Below, one piece after another: positions 16,715 to 26,931 of a DNA stretch of 64,000 nucleotides; position 1 is the stretch's first letter, and each line of letters begins with the position of its first letter. The notes beneath the pieces are model-generated. The model was not told where the DNA came from and ran no database searches. It worked only from the letters and a program-made list of their open reading frames with translations. A program made the translations under genes and the position numbers. Source of the DNA: Pirellulales bacterium (GTDB taxonomy: Bacteria > Planctomycetota > Planctomycetia > Pirellulales > Lacipirellulaceae); contig JANQOF010000063.1 of assembly GCA_028279215.1 (NCBI GenBank), positions 1-64,000 on the forward strand. Direction: 5' to 3'.

Positions 16715-18103
16715 TTAGGCGGAGCCTCTTGACCGGAGCGCCGCAAATCCAAACAAACTGGCCAAGGCCGACAGCGCGACGCTCGCCGGCTCTGGTATCC
16801 GTGCAACGAACGGGCGGTTGGCGATGTACTCGGCCACGTCGCTGCCGAGAACTTGTCCCTCCAGATCATCGAAGAAGAAGTGAACTCCTAGGTACACCCG
16901 GCTGCGTCCGTTCTCTTCCATGGCTTGGCTGAACGATGTAAACGAACGCTCGACGCCTGGCAGCTCCTCCGACGTGAGCGTGAACGCCACGTCGTCGGTG
17001 CCGTAGAAGTCCGCGAGCGTCGAGAACAATGCCCCACCAAACGTCGCGTGTCCCGACACATAGGTAGGGAAGGGCGGCGTGAAGTCGTCGGTCGAACTAT
17101 TCGGATCGTCGCCCGGCGACCCAAGCGGCACCCAATCGGGATCGATCTCGGTCAATGGGTTGCCGTCTTCGTCCGCGCGACGAATCGCGGAGATGGGCCG
17201 CCAAAAGTCGTAGTCGTACTTGGAAGTCCACGACACGATGCCGGCATCAACCATAGCCACGGTTGCGCGAGCAAAGAGCTCGGCGTTTTCGTCCGCCGTG
17301 TTGCCCTGCTGGTCGGCAACCGCTTGCAGCACTTGATTGAACAGCCGCATGGGTGTTCCCAACCCAAAGCGATCGTACGCCCAGAACAACCCAATCTCGG
17401 TTTCCTCGTCGGTGCGCGAAGAATTTTGAAGCGCGCCTTTGTCTTTCACCTCGTTAAAGGCTTGGGCATACTCTGGACTCGTTAGTGCGGGAATCGGCGG
17501 AGCCGTGAACTGGTCGCCCGACTGAATCGAGAACGGTCGAACGTCGCCCCACACCGGGCCCCAAGCCTCCTGATCTGGGTTCAATAGATCGGGCTCCCAG
17601 CGCCCCACATCGCCGCTGGGCACAAACTGCACGTCGGCGTCGTAACCATCGCCGGCGCGTCGCGCAACGATGGACGAGCCTATCGACGCGCCCAGTTGCG
17701 TGCCGGCCACCTTATCCGGGCCGTCGGGAATATTGTCAAGACTATCGGCCAGGTCGACAGCAAGTGTCGGCTCTAGCGCCGGATAGTTCGAGCTCAATAC
17801 GGTATAAGCCGCTTGTGCCGCGGCCGCGTCGCGAGACACGGCGCCAAAGACTGGGGCAATTTCGCCGGTATAATCGTAGAACGGTTTGCCTGCAGCAGCC
17901 GAAAGCTGAAATGCGTCGTAGATGGCCAAGTTCGTCATCGCCATCGTACGCGATGCTTGACCGGGGTGCTGTTCGACCAGATCGGCGGCGAGTACATCCG
18001 CCGCGATCCGATTCCAATCGATCACAATGTCTGCCCTGGCGAATTGGCAGAATGAAGAAACTACGGCGCAAAACAACAACCATCGAAAAAGATTGCCATG
18101 CAT
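16715..18103 (-). CDS. Vanadium-dependent haloperoxidase/PAP2-like protein with PEP-CTERM signal
   Basis: Exported enzyme of the vanadium haloperoxidase/acid-phosphatase superfamily. The frame is open from 18196, but ATG 18103 (MHGNLFRWLLFCAVVSS) starts a signal peptide, giving 462 aa. Vanadate-pocket strings are present in order: KYDYDFWRPISAIR (Lys and Arg), YVSGHATFGGA (SGH) and SRVYLGVHFFFDDLEG (Arg and the axial His). The C-terminus IPEPASVALSALASLFGFAA followed by LRSRGSA is a PEP-CTERM sorting signal, so an exosortase elsewhere in the genome should process it. Haloperoxidase and phosphatase activities cannot be separated by sequence alone. Confidence 0.88.
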   Translation of the reverse strand: MHGNLFRWLLFCAVVSSFCQFARADIVIDWNRIAADVLAADLVEQHPGQASRTMAMTNLAIYDAFQLSAAAGKPFYDYTGEIAPVFGAVSRDAAAAQAAYTVLSSNYPALEPTLAVDLADSLDNIPDGPDKVAGTQLGASIGSSIVARRAGDGYDADVQFVPSGDVGRWEPDLLNPDQEAWGPVWGDVRPFSIQSGDQFTAPPIPALTSPEYAQAFNEVKDKGALQNSSRTDEETEIGLFWAYDRFGLGTPMRLFNQVLQAVADQQGNTADENAELFARATVAMVDAGIVSWTSKYDYDFWRPISAIRRADEDGNPLTEIDPDWVPLGSPGDDPNSSTDDFTPPFPTYVSGHATFGGALFSTLADFYGTDDVAFTLTSEELPGVERSFTSFSQAMEENGRSRVYLGVHFFFDDLEGQVLGSDVAEYIANRPFVARIPEPASVALSALASLFGFAALRSRGSA

Positions 18104-18356
18104 CTTCTCGCTCCTGGCTTCGTGAACTGAATTTAGAAATCGCAACGGTGGACAGAAAAGCCTCGGTGGGACGTTCCCCCCACCTACCACCTGCACAGTT
18201 CACACGATTGAATCGGCGCCAGACTCATCGCGTCCCTGTTCCGGAAAGGAAGGTTAACACCGTTCAGCCAGATTGCCATAAGCTGTCAGAAAAAATTTGC
18301 AAGAAACCGGCGATGTGCTGGCGCTAGAGAAGGTGGCGAAGCAACGCAAGCTTCCG

Positions 18357-20207
18357 CTACTGAACCGCCCGCACGTCGCCCAACCGTCCGCTTGGGGTCG
18401 GCAACGTAACTTCAACCGGCACTTGGGTTTGGTCGCCGGCAACATTGCCCGCCTGATCGCGAACTTCGAGGCGGACATAGAACTTCCGCGGGAGATGTCG
18501 GGCGAGCCGCCAGGCGTAGCGGCCGTTGTTTGGAATATTTGCCGCGGCAGTCACCCATGGCCCAGATGGGTGGTTGCTGTACGCCAACGACGCCTTCTCA
18601 TCGGTTGCCAAACTTTGGGCTGGCTGCCACTGGACCATCAGATGGTCGGCGTGCGCGCCTGTGCCCTGCGATATGCCGGTCAGCTTGGCGACCGGCGGCG
18701 TCGTGTCGATTCGCACGAGCATCTCCGGACGATCGCCGGGCCGCGGGCGGACTGGGTCGATTCCGCCCGCGGTCTCAACGACGATCTTCAATCCATAGTC
18801 ACCCGGCGCAGGTACGGCCGCCAAGATGGGGCTGTGATTGTCGGTGTCGACACTCAATCGCTGCCAACTACCACCACCGTTGGACGTGCCCCACAGTTCG
18901 ACACGCGTGACACCCATCGTACCAGCGGTGTCGACGTCGTACCCGATCTCAAAGTCGAGGCTATTGATATGTTGCACATGCCGGGGCTGGAGAGCGCTAA
19001 CGCCAGTTTCTGGAATTGCCTGCCCAGACGACCTTGGAAGCGTCGGCAGATTGCGCCAACGTGCTTGCGGAGCAGTTGATGGATAGGCCGATGGCGGCGC
19101 GCCGGCACGTGGCCCTAAGGATGCCGTTTGCGTGCTTGCCAAACTACGTTCGGCGCTCGGCAATTGAAACGGTGATCGCAAGGCGTCGTTGGCTAGCTGC
19201 GCGCCAGGTGCGTTTGGTGAAGTGGAGGATGTCGGCTGCCCACTCGCCAAGCTACGGGTCGCACCAAGCGGCGCGGCACCAGCCGTCGTGTCTGGCGCTG
19301 CCTGACCGCGCGGGGAACCCAACGGTACTGGCGATTCTCCGTCGCTCGGCCACGGTTGCGCAGGCGGCAAGGCGGCGTCAACAGTGGATGGGTATCGATT
19401 GGACGCCGTGGCAGGTAGTGCCCGCCAGCCAGCACCTGGAAGCGGTGGCAACTCTCTTGGCGGCTGATGACTTGATGACGCGAGCTGTGCGGCGGGCGTT
19501 GCCTGCGTTAATGCTTCGGCGCCCGCTTCACGTCCGTTGCCGGCCTTGTCGCGAACAACCAGGCGAGCCACAAAACTGGTGGTGCCTTTGGGTACCTGCC
19601 ACGTCGCGCGACCTTCGGCATGTCCTACCGCCGGTGCATGGTTGGAAACGTTGGGAACGTCGCGCCATGCGCTGTCGTTAGGAATTCGATACTGCAGCAC
19701 CAAACCGGGATTGCTAATGTTCGGATCGCTTGCTTGCCAGGCCGCCGCGGCGGTGCCATCGGCGCGAAGCTGGGCGTTGAACGACGTTACCATTGGATTC
19801 TGTGTGTCCACGATCACCCGCAATTCGGCCTGATGAGGCCCATCGGGCCAAGCACGGCCAGCCGAGTCGATCGTTCGCATCGAAAACCAGTACTCGCCAT
19901 CGCACGGCGCGTGGTAGTTGAAGAACTGAACCTCCGGCTTGGCGTCGGATATCTCCTGCCAGGTTTGACCACGATCACGCGAAAGGTACAGCTTTACGGC
20001 CGAGGCTCCCGTGGCCGTACTACCACTGTCCCACTTATAGGGAATCAGAAAAAGCTGTTGCGACCAATAGACGGGCTCTGGCAACGCGGCTCCCGAGGTG
20101 GGTTGGGTCGTCGGGAAAGTGGGCTGCGCGTGGACCGACAGCATAATGCCCATCGCCGTTGCAGCGAGCACTACCTTCGCAATGGATTCTCGCACGTGAA
20201 TTCGCAC
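18357..20207 (-). CDS. Large secreted beta-rich protein with Pro/Ser-rich linker, unknown function
   Basis: The start is uncertain: GTG 20207 (VRIHVRESIAKVV) or GTG 20195 precedes a signal peptide ending at SVHAQ; the earlier frame is Arg/Cys-rich and unlikely. From 20207 the product is 616 aa. Residues ~40-245 and ~430-600 look like repeated immunoglobulin/fibronectin-type strands (KLYLSRDRGQTWQEI, VELWGTSNGGGSWQRL, FYVRLEVRDQAGNVAGDQ), separated by a ~170-residue low-complexity Ala/Pro/Ser linker. SRDRGQTW and SNGGGSW resemble sialidase Asp-box strands. It may bind envelope polymers. Family not identified. Confidence 0.7.
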   Translation of the reverse strand: MRIHVRESIAKVVLAATAMGIMLSVHAQPTFPTTQPTSGAALPEPVYWSQQLFLIPYKWDSGSTATGASAVKLYLSRDRGQTWQEISDAKPEVQFFNYHAPCDGEYWFSMRTIDSAGRAWPDGPHQAELRVIVDTQNPMVTSFNAQLRADGTAAAAWQASDPNISNPGLVLQYRIPNDSAWRDVPNVSNHAPAVGHAEGRATWQVPKGTTSFVARLVVRDKAGNGREAGAEALTQATPAAQLASSSHQPPRELPPLPGAGWRALPATASNRYPSTVDAALPPAQPWPSDGESPVPLGSPRGQAAPDTTAGAAPLGATRSLASGQPTSSTSPNAPGAQLANDALRSPFQLPSAERSLASTQTASLGPRAGAPPSAYPSTAPQARWRNLPTLPRSSGQAIPETGVSALQPRHVQHINSLDFEIGYDVDTAGTMGVTRVELWGTSNGGGSWQRLSVDTDNHSPILAAVPAPGDYGLKIVVETAGGIDPVRPRPGDRPEMLVRIDTTPPVAKLTGISQGTGAHADHLMVQWQPAQSLATDEKASLAYSNHPSGPWVTAAANIPNNGRYAWRLARHLPRKFYVRLEVRDQAGNVAGDQTQVPVEVTLPTPSGRLGDVRAVQ

Positions 20208-20443
20208 AGCAACTTGCTTCGAGCTGCACCGGCAAGGCCGGTGCCTAGTTCGTCGCAGGTTGCCGCGGCAACCCACTTGCTGCCCGAACGCGCTGGCAGC
20301 CCCCCGCACGACTTTATCGGTTAGGCGAGCGGTACGGCTTTGGTGGAAATTCGCCGCGATGGGGCGTCGCAGGCACTTGTTAAGACAGGCAATGTGGACG
20401 CAATCGGCCTATGTGGCCATAATTAGCAGAGAGAGGGTACCCG

Positions 20444-20815
20444 ATGGCTGGCAAGGGACAGGGCACCCCAACCATGGGACGCCTGGACTTGCAAGTGCTG
20501 GGATTGAATGCGTCAATTTGGTCGAAGAATGCATATGGGCTGGTAGAGGCCAGTTTATGGTTTGCACTTATCTTCATCCTTCTAGCCGGGGCGTTCACCC
20601 TGGCGCGAAGATACCGAGAGCACGGATCGATCCTGCGAAGATTGCGCGATAACACCACCCAAGACGAGGACGACCCCGGGCAACTGCTCACCAAGTTTCG
20701 AGATTTGCACTCTCGGGGTACGCTCAGCGACGGCGAATACCGAACAATAAAAGCGAAGCTAGCTACGCAAATCCAAGACGGACTGACGAACCACAGTCGA
20801 AGCGATGATAGCTAG
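20444..20815 (+). CDS. Single-span membrane protein with SHOCT-like C-terminus
   Basis: 123 aa. One hydrophobic helix (ASLWFALIFILLAGAFTLA, residues ~36-54) is followed by a basic stretch and a C-terminal LLTKFRDLHSRGTLSDGEYR plus TIKAKL. This is the short helical SHOCT-like pattern often found at the ends of bacterial membrane or stress proteins. ATG 20444 is preceded by GAGAGGG as a possible ribosome site. Role unknown; it may mediate oligomerisation. It diverges from the large secreted protein upstream. Confidence 0.7.
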   Translation: MAGKGQGTPTMGRLDLQVLGLNASIWSKNAYGLVEASLWFALIFILLAGAFTLARRYREHGSILRRLRDNTTQDEDDPGQLLTKFRDLHSRGTLSDGEYRTIKAKLATQIQDGLTNHSRSDDS

Positions 20816-21231
20816 AGCTTCACTGACTGCCGTGATTCGATAGCCGACGATAAACCGTAACGACCACCCCACTTGTGAGCATTGCGACTTCGGAGGGTGG
20901 CCCAACCGCCTACAGCGGTTGTGATTGCCAACCAAAGTCCGCTGGCCCCGCTAGCGTTGGGTGGACGATGAACGGAATCCAAACCAACTGCGTATCGGAG
21001 TTTGAACACTGCTCGACAGAGCGTGGACAGGAAGCCTCGCCTCGCGTGAAGGCACGAAGAATCGCCAAACTTTGAGTCCAGCCCTCCCAGCAACGCCTCG
21101 TCGGGACGACGAGATGTGGGCTCAACAGTGAGGCCGTTCGATTCGTGTCATCGAGCGACACCTAAGGAAGCCCCCGAATGGTACCTCTGTGGAGGTTCCT
21201 TTCGGGCACACGAGACGGGGAAGGAGCAACC
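20816..21231. other. Intergenic region upstream of clpX
   Basis: 416 bp without a convincing gene. Short hairpins occur at 20904-20920 (AACCGC/GCGGTT) and 21097-21113 (CTCGTC/GACGAG). It probably holds the clpX promoter; no CIRCE or other known heat-shock box was seen. Confidence 0.4.
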
Positions 21232-22515
21232 ATGCCCTCAAGCAGGGATCTAACCAGCACACGCCGTGGCGGTACTTCGAAGAAGAACGCCTTCTGTTCG
21301 TTCTGTCGCAAGAGCTATCGGGACGTCGGCCCCTTGGTCGAGGGCCCCGGCGACGTTTACATCTGCGGTGAATGCATCGAGCTGTGTCAGAGCATTCTCG
21401 ATCAGGAGCGCAAACGACGTGGCGGTAGCAAGCAACTGTTCACCAAGATACCCTCGCCTCGCGAGATTGTCGCCGAACTCGAGAACTACGTCATTGGTCA
21501 AGACTCGGCCAAGCGTGTTCTCGCCGTTGCGGTTCACAGCCACTACAAGCGACTGCTTGTGGCCGACGACGAGCACGATATCGAAATCGACAAGTCGAAC
21601 ATCTTGCTTGTCGGTCCCACGGGCTGCGGCAAGACGTTGCTCGCTCGCACCTTGGCGCGCAGCTTGAATGTACCGTTCGCCATTGGCGACGCAACGACGC
21701 TGACCGAGGCCGGTTATGTGGGCGAAGACGTCGAGAACCTGCTGTTGAAGTTGCTGCACGCGGCCGATTTCGACATCGAAGCAGCCCAGCGCGGCATTCT
21801 ATACATCGACGAGATCGACAAGATTGGCAAAACGAGCCAAAACGTGTCGATCACCCGCGACGTGTCGGGCGAAGGTGTGCAGCAGGCTCTGCTGAAGATG
21901 CTCGAGGGCACCACGGCAAACGTCCCGCCACAAGGTGGCCGCAAGCATCCTGAGCAGCAGTACATTCAACTTGATACCACGAACATCCTGTTCATTTGCG
22001 GTGGAACCTTCGCCGGCATCGAAGAGGTGGTTCGCAAACGGCTGGGCTGCCGAAGCATTGGCTTTACCCAGGGCGACGCTTCTGGCAGCGAGTTGAGCCT
22101 TGGCGAAGCGCTAGCGCAAGTCGAGGCCGACGACCTAATCGAGTTCGGTTTGATTCCCGAACTGGTGGGCCGTCTGCCGGTGGTCACTTCGCTGCAACCG
22201 CTACCCGAGGATGCGTTGGTGCGAGTTCTCACCGAACCTCGCAACGCTCTGACGCGTCAGTACAAGCACATCTTCGGAATGGAAGATGCCGATTTGCAGT
22301 TCACCGAAAAAGCGCTGAAGGCAATCGCTCGACGGGCCGCCGAACGCGAAACCGGCGCTCGCGGGTTGCGATCGATCATCGAAACGGTGATGCTCGACAT
22401 TATGTTCGATTTACCCGATCAGCCACGCGGCCAGCGCTACGTGATTACCGACGACATCGTAGAAGGTCGCGCCAAGTTGTTCGACGCTGACGAACCTGTA
22501 AACAAGAGTGCCTAA
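21232..22515 (+). CDS. clpX: ATP-dependent Clp protease ATP-binding subunit ClpX
   Basis: AAA+ unfoldase that feeds substrates to ClpP. I chose ATG 21232 because AAGGAG lies 6 bp upstream and the product ([14 protein letters not shown], 427 aa) has normal length; the frame also opens at 21178. The N-terminal zinc-binding domain has CSFCRKS and CGECIELC, Walker A is [11 protein letters not shown], Walker B is [10 protein letters not shown], and [13 protein letters not shown] marks the C-terminal lid with its sensor-2 Arg. The pore-type GYVGEDVE is present. No clpP is adjacent, unlike many bacteria. A strong terminator follows. Confidence 0.98.
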   Translation: MPSSRDLTSTRRGGTSKKNAFCSFCRKSYRDVGPLVEGPGDVYICGECIELCQSILDQERKRRGGSKQLFTKIPSPREIVAELENYVIGQDSAKRVLAVAVHSHYKRLLVADDEHDIEIDKSNILLVGPTGCGKTLLARTLARSLNVPFAIGDATTLTEAGYVGEDVENLLLKLLHAADFDIEAAQRGILYIDEIDKIGKTSQNVSITRDVSGEGVQQALLKMLEGTTANVPPQGGRKHPEQQYIQLDTTNILFICGGTFAGIEEVVRKRLGCRSIGFTQGDASGSELSLGEALAQVEADDLIEFGLIPELVGRLPVVTSLQPLPEDALVRVLTEPRNALTRQYKHIFGMEDADLQFTEKALKAIARRAAERETGARGLRSIIETVMLDIMFDLPDQPRGQRYVITDDIVEGRAKLFDADEPVNKSA

Positions 22516-22593
22516 CTCTAACGACTCCACGGATGGAAGACGTTCAAGCCCGGGGCTACGGCCGCCGGAGGTTAAGTCTCCATCAATCAAAGC

Positions 22594-22626
22594 GAGCCCG
22601 GGCAATCGTGCCCGGGCTCTTTTTCT
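22594..22626 (+). terminator. Rho-independent terminator after clpX
   Basis: Perfect 11-bp GC-rich stem (22594-22604 with 22609-22619), ATCG tetraloop, then TTTTTC. It separates clpX from the convergent VOC gene. Confidence 0.95.
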
Positions 22627-22657
22627 CTTGCGACTTGGTTGTCGCTCGACAGCTAGG

Positions 22658-23038
22658 CTATACTTGCGAGTATAATCCGATCATGTTGCCTTCAGTGTCG
22701 CTCGCAATCGCAATGAAGCCATATTGTCCGATTGAGAACTTCGGCTGGCAGAGTTTACCTCCAGCAGCTTCGACGCGCGAAGCCTCGGTCGCACAGTCTT
22801 GGCAATTAAAGTAGACCATGGTGCTGTTGCCACCAGGCGACACGTCACCCATCTTGCACAAGGCACCTGTCGCGCCGATGGCTTCCATATCCATCGGAAA
22901 CGCCATCATCTCGATCTCCGCATTAGGCGATTCAAGTTTGCTAAGCTCCACGCCAAGCACCGTTTCATAGAACTTGGTCGCCCGCGCGAGATCTTCCACG
23001 TAGATCTCGAACCAACCAACAGGATTCATCTTCATCAC
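22658..23038 (-). CDS. VOC-family (glyoxalase/bleomycin-resistance fold) protein
   Basis: 126-aa protein with one vicinal-oxygen-chelate domain: VGWFEIYVEDLARATKFYET at the start, GGNSTMVYFNCQD in the middle, and IASDTEGNMIGLYSQV at the end, the last matching the usual D-P/T-x-GN-x-hGL-Y closing strand. Such proteins bind a metal or small ligand; without the full set of His/Glu ligands in view, no reaction is assigned. Several Met codons cluster at the start (23038, 23035, 23029), so the exact start is uncertain. It converges with clpX. Confidence 0.88.
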   Translation of the reverse strand: MMKMNPVGWFEIYVEDLARATKFYETVLGVELSKLESPNAEIEMMAFPMDMEAIGATGALCKMGDVSPGGNSTMVYFNCQDCATEASRVEAAGGKLCQPKFSIGQYGFIAIASDTEGNMIGLYSQV

Positions 23039-23105
23039 CAGTGTCCCCTTGTAGAATGGAAGTCAAGCATTGCCACCGCGGACATAGGATAGCACGGCGG
23101 ACGAG

Positions 23106-23837
23106 CTATCGCGAGGCGTTCGCTTCTACCGGCAATTGGACCTCGCTCCATCGGTCCTTTCCAGGTACATCGGGGCCGTTGTATCCCATGATGCGCGGGT
23201 CGCCCGCCGGGGTCCACTCGTCCGACTCAGCGAGCGCCTTACTAAGCACTTGCAAAGCCGCGTCGATCTTCTCGCGCGTCGCGTCGCCTCGAACACCGGT
23301 CGCGATTACGGTCACTGGCTCAGCGTCTTCAACCGTGATGTTGGCATACGACTCCGTCTGTCCCAGCGACTTGTTTCGGTAAAGAAACGACATATTCCAC
23401 GCGTCGATTCCGTCGGTGTCGCCTGGCTCGAGGCCTTGGTACTCGATCTCGACAGGGGCCGTCATGGCGATTCCACGCGACTTGATATGCCCGAACAACG
23501 GCCAGAATCCGACAGCCGAGTTTCTCATTCCGTCGGGCCCTGAGCCCTTGCCAGCGAAAGTCGCCCGCCGCACCTCGGGGTACTTCTTGACCTCCACCAC
23601 CTCGGGCGGCGTCGGTCGCGGGTACCCTTCAGGCAGCGGAGTGGTCACACGCTGCACGCCCGCCTTGTAGAAAGTACTGCCATCCGGTTGCGGCGTCTCC
23701 TCCACCTCCACATCGCCCGACAAGCGTTCGACAACTTCTCCCGGCGTCGGCGGTGCCGCGGTTGCCGATTCGTCGGCACGGACCTTGAACGATGCCAGAA
23801 ATCCTATTCCGATAATCCAGAGTGTACGTAGCAGCAT
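23106..23837 (-). CDS. Exported SOUL-family heme-binding-like protein
   Basis: ATG 23837 (MLLRTLWIIGIGFLASFKVRA) gives a signal peptide and 243 aa; an earlier in-frame Met is 10 codons upstream. The mature domain has the SOUL signature: VEVKKYPEVRRATFAGKG, FWPLFGHIKSRGIAMTAPVE and VTVIATGVRGDATREKIDAA, with the family's hallmark IAMTAPV. SOUL proteins bind heme or tetrapyrroles in several organisms; ligand and role here are unknown. Residues ~22-75 form a Pro/Glu-rich linker. Not obviously in an operon. Confidence 0.85.
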   Translation of the reverse strand: MLLRTLWIIGIGFLASFKVRADESATAAPPTPGEVVERLSGDVEVEETPQPDGSTFYKAGVQRVTTPLPEGYPRPTPPEVVEVKKYPEVRRATFAGKGSGPDGMRNSAVGFWPLFGHIKSRGIAMTAPVEIEYQGLEPGDTDGIDAWNMSFLYRNKSLGQTESYANITVEDAEPVTVIATGVRGDATREKIDAALQVLSKALAESDEWTPAGDPRIMGYNGPDVPGKDRWSEVQLPVEANASR

Positions 23838-23954
23838 GGCCGATTCTCCTAGTGGTTTTATGAGCATAGGAGACTATGGCGCTAACCGACAGAACGACAA
23901 GCCGATACCATCGCATTCCGTTGCAACAAAGCCATCGTCCTCTCAATTGGACCT

Positions 23955-24524
23955 CTACCGCGAGGCATGCTGCACGCGCTCAGGAGACCAAGTCTCCATA
24001 ACGTGGCGAATGTGACCCCTCATTTGCCGCCGGACGAGCCAGTGCTTTAGTGCAATGGCCGCAGGGACGACCCAAAGCACCGGCATTAGCAAGCCGATGG
24101 CAATCCAGCATCCCAACAGTTGCCAGTTCAACGTCGCAGATTCGTAGTCATCGGTGATGTTGCGTAAGTAATCTTGCTTTGCGATCTGCGAGTCGTCGCG
24201 TGACATTCGACTCACTTCATCAGCAAATGCAGAGAACCGATGTCGGAGCGCGGCAACTTTAGCCAAGTTGAGCGAGTCGGGAGTCGCGGACGTCGAGAGG
24301 ACGCCCTTCCAGCCACCGGTTTGGGCGCGTCGTACTCCAGCATAGGCCCCCAAAATAGCGCCTGCTGGGACGGTCAAGATGGTCAAAATGGCGAACGGAG
24401 TCCCTATGCCGTTTGCCCGCTCCCCCTCATGCCAAACAATGAACATTACCATCGCGACGGGTAGCACCAAACCCAGCGCCGCACCAGCCATCAAACCGAA
24501 GACCGTCCAGAGGACATGCTTCAT
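23955..24524 (-). CDS. Hypothetical membrane protein coupled to Uma2 gene
   Basis: 189 aa. Two N-terminal hydrophobic segments (~5-32 and ~44-64) and one near 140-160 flank a soluble helical middle containing KVAALRHRFSAFADEVSRMS. The C-terminal tail is basic. Its ATG overlaps the stop of the upstream Uma2 gene in ATGA (4 nt), so the two are translated together and may act together. No family recognised. Confidence 0.7.
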   Translation of the reverse strand: MKHVLWTVFGLMAGAALGLVLPVAMVMFIVWHEGERANGIGTPFAILTILTVPAGAILGAYAGVRRAQTGGWKGVLSTSATPDSLNLAKVAALRHRFSAFADEVSRMSRDDSQIAKQDYLRNITDDYESATLNWQLLGCWIAIGLLMPVLWVVPAAIALKHWLVRRQMRGHIRHVMETWSPERVQHASR

Positions 24525-25159
24525 GCCGTTCCGCCACTCGTCCGCGTTTCTGGCGGCAGCATGTCCGCAACTCGTAGCTTGGCGTCCGACTTCTCAAGAG
24601 GCGAGATAGAGCCCGCTTCGTCCACGGTCGCTACATTGTCGTAGCGATATCCAAACTCAGCCTTACCATCAGCAACAGCTTCGCGATGCACGATTAGCTG
24701 TCGGTTAATCAGATCAAGCACCCAATAGTCGGAAACACCCGCGCTCGCGTAAGCATGTGGCTTGGTCGTCGTATCGCACTCAAGCGACGTCTCGGAAACT
24801 TCGACAACCAGCACCCCCGTTGTAGGATGATCTTGGTAGTCGAACCGCGAGCCCCTTACGACACTGACGTCCGGCTCCGGCTCCCCATCGTTAGGAATGC
24901 TCAATGGCGCTCGATGCCGCACCCAGTAGCCATCGCCGAAAACCTGCCGCAGCTGCGCAGCAATCCCATCGGACGAGAAGTAGTGCGGGTAACTCTGTGG
25001 CGACATCATGACGATTTCGCCCCCCAATAGCTCAACCCGCTGGCCTATGAAGAAGCCCTTGTCCGCCAACCGATAGTACTCCTCGCGTGTCCACCGCTTA
25101 GGTCTTACACCGACTGGAACGGCTGGCGCTACGGATATTTGGGTTTCGGTTGTGCTCAT
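24521..25159 (-). CDS. Uma2-family PD-(D/E)XK endonuclease-like protein
   Basis: Member of the Uma2 (DUF820) family, restriction-endonuclease-like fold, abundant in cyanobacteria and planctomycetes. ATG 25159 (MSTTETQISVAPAVPVG) is preferred over upstream frame extension, giving 212 aa. Key strings are WTREEYYRLADKGFF, VELLGGEIVMMSPQSYPH (the early Glu), EPEPDVSVVRG (Asp) and LVVEVSETSL...KPHAYASAGVSDYWVLDL (Glu-x-Ser and the conserved Y-W-hDL). The active-site pattern looks intact. Family function is unproved. Coupled to the downstream membrane protein; 60 bp after guaA on the same strand. Confidence 0.87.
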   Translation of the reverse strand: MSTTETQISVAPAVPVGVRPKRWTREEYYRLADKGFFIGQRVELLGGEIVMMSPQSYPHYFSSDGIAAQLRQVFGDGYWVRHRAPLSIPNDGEPEPDVSVVRGSRFDYQDHPTTGVLVVEVSETSLECDTTTKPHAYASAGVSDYWVLDLINRQLIVHREAVADGKAEFGYRYDNVATVDEAGSISPLEKSDAKLRVADMLPPETRTSGGTA

Positions 25160-25218
25160 ATCATCATTCCATAACACCCACGCTTGTCGTACAAACATGC
25201 CGCGCCGCCAACCAACAC

Positions 25219-26769
25219 TTACTCCCACTCAATCGTAGCCGGCGGCTTGCTGCTGATATCATAAACCACTCGGTTCACTCCCTTCACCTCGTTGATAATC
25301 CGCGTCGCGATGCGGCTCAGTAGTTCGTGGGGTAGGTGGCTCCAGTCGGCGGTCATGAAGTCGTCGGTGTTGACGCTGCGGACGCAGATCGCGTTGTCAT
25401 AGGTACGGCTGTCGCCCATGACGCCAACGCTTTGCACCGGTAGTAGCACGGCAAAAGCCTGGCTCGTGGCGCGGTACAGCCCTTCGGCCTTGATCTCGCC
25501 CACCACAATCGCGTCGGCTTCGCGAAGCATGTCGAGCTTCTCGCGGGTGACTTCGCCAAGGCAACGCACCGCCAGACCCGGCCCAGGGAAAGGATGCCGC
25601 CAGACGATTTCCTCTGGCAGGCCCAACTGCAAACCGAGCTGGCGAACCTCGTCTTTGAATAAGTCGCGTAGCGGCTCGATGAGGTCGAATCCAAGCTCCT
25701 CGGGCAGGCCACCGACATTGTGGTGCAGCTTAATCGTGTCGGCCGGGCCGTCGGCCGACGCACCGCTCTCGATCACATCGGGGTACAAGGTGCCTTGCGC
25801 CAAGTACCTGGCGTCTTTGATCTTGTCGGCCTCTTCCTTGAAGCAAGCGATGAACTCGTGCCCGATCCGGCGTCGCTTCTCCTGTGGATCAACGATGCCT
25901 GTGAGTTGCCTTAGGAATCGCTCCTCCGCCTTCACCACGTGCAAGTCGGTTTGAAAGTGCGTGGAGAACTCTTCGACGACCGCCCGCTCTTCGTCCTTTC
26001 GCAATAGGCCGTTGTCGACCAGAATGCACGAGAGCTGTGGGCCAATCGCCCGAGCCAACAGCGCGGCGACGACCGACGAATCGACGCCGCCGCTCAGCCC
26101 GCAGATGACGCGGTCGCTGCCGACTTGGTCACGGACGCGAGTGATCGTTTCGTCAGCAAAGTCACCAAGCCGCCAAGTACCGGCACAGCCGCAGACGTTG
26201 CGAACGAAGTTCGCCAACAGCGTCTTGCCTTCGACCGTGTGGGTAACTTCTGGATGAAACTGCAACCCATACACCGGCGAGCGCTTGTGCCGCACTGCCG
26301 CATAAGGACAGGTGCCTGTGTGGGCGAGCGGCTCAAAGTCGTCGGCGATGGCAGTCACCTGGTCGCCGTGGCTCATCCACACTTCCGTTTCGCGATGAAC
26401 ACCGGCAAACAGATCGCTGGCGTCGTCGACCTGCAAATGAGCGCGGCCGTACTCACGGCTTGGCACATTCTTCACCTCGCCACCAAGCGCTTGGCAGGCG
26501 AGCTGCATGCCGTAGCAAATACCAAGAACCGGGATGCCCAGTTCGAACAGCCTAGGGTCGCACTGCGGCGCCCCTTCGTCGTAGACGCTGTTCGGTCCAC
26601 CTGAGAGGATGATTCCCTTGGGCGCCAACTCCTTGAGCCGCTCGGCGGTGATGTCGTGCCGGACAATCTCACAGTACACATGCTGTTCGCGAACTCGCCG
26701 GGCAATAAGCTGGGCGAGCTGCGAGCCAAAGTCGAGGACCAGGACACGTTCGTTTGCGACGGAGGACAT
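25219..26769 (-). CDS. guaA: GMP synthase (glutamine-hydrolysing)
   Basis: Converts XMP, ATP and glutamine to GMP in purine synthesis. ATG 26769 ([17 protein letters not shown]) gives 516 aa, close to the usual ~520; longer in-frame starts exist. The N-terminal class-I amidotransferase has the Cys nucleophile in [15 protein letters not shown] and the His-Glu pair in [10 protein letters not shown]. The ATP-pyrophosphatase P-loop is [18 protein letters not shown], and the C-terminus ends in KPPATIEWE as expected for the dimerisation domain. Diverges from surE. Confidence 0.98.
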   Translation of the reverse strand: MSSVANERVLVLDFGSQLAQLIARRVREQHVYCEIVRHDITAERLKELAPKGIILSGGPNSVYDEGAPQCDPRLFELGIPVLGICYGMQLACQALGGEVKNVPSREYGRAHLQVDDASDLFAGVHRETEVWMSHGDQVTAIADDFEPLAHTGTCPYAAVRHKRSPVYGLQFHPEVTHTVEGKTLLANFVRNVCGCAGTWRLGDFADETITRVRDQVGSDRVICGLSGGVDSSVVAALLARAIGPQLSCILVDNGLLRKDEERAVVEEFSTHFQTDLHVVKAEERFLRQLTGIVDPQEKRRRIGHEFIACFKEEADKIKDARYLAQGTLYPDVIESGASADGPADTIKLHHNVGGLPEELGFDLIEPLRDLFKDEVRQLGLQLGLPEEIVWRHPFPGPGLAVRCLGEVTREKLDMLREADAIVVGEIKAEGLYRATSQAFAVLLPVQSVGVMGDSRTYDNAICVRSVNTDDFMTADWSHLPHELLSRIATRIINEVKGVNRVVYDISSKPPATIEWE

Positions 26770-26931
26770 TGGGCGAGAGGAAAGGGTGGGGGAAACGTCC
26801 ATCACGGAAAACTGGTCATTGTAGCATCTGCCAATCAAAGGACTATCCGCACCGTTGCTGCAAAGTAGATCGCTGCGCTATAGTGAGGCCGTCGCTACGA
26901 AACACGCCCCCGCATCCACGCTCTGCCCACC

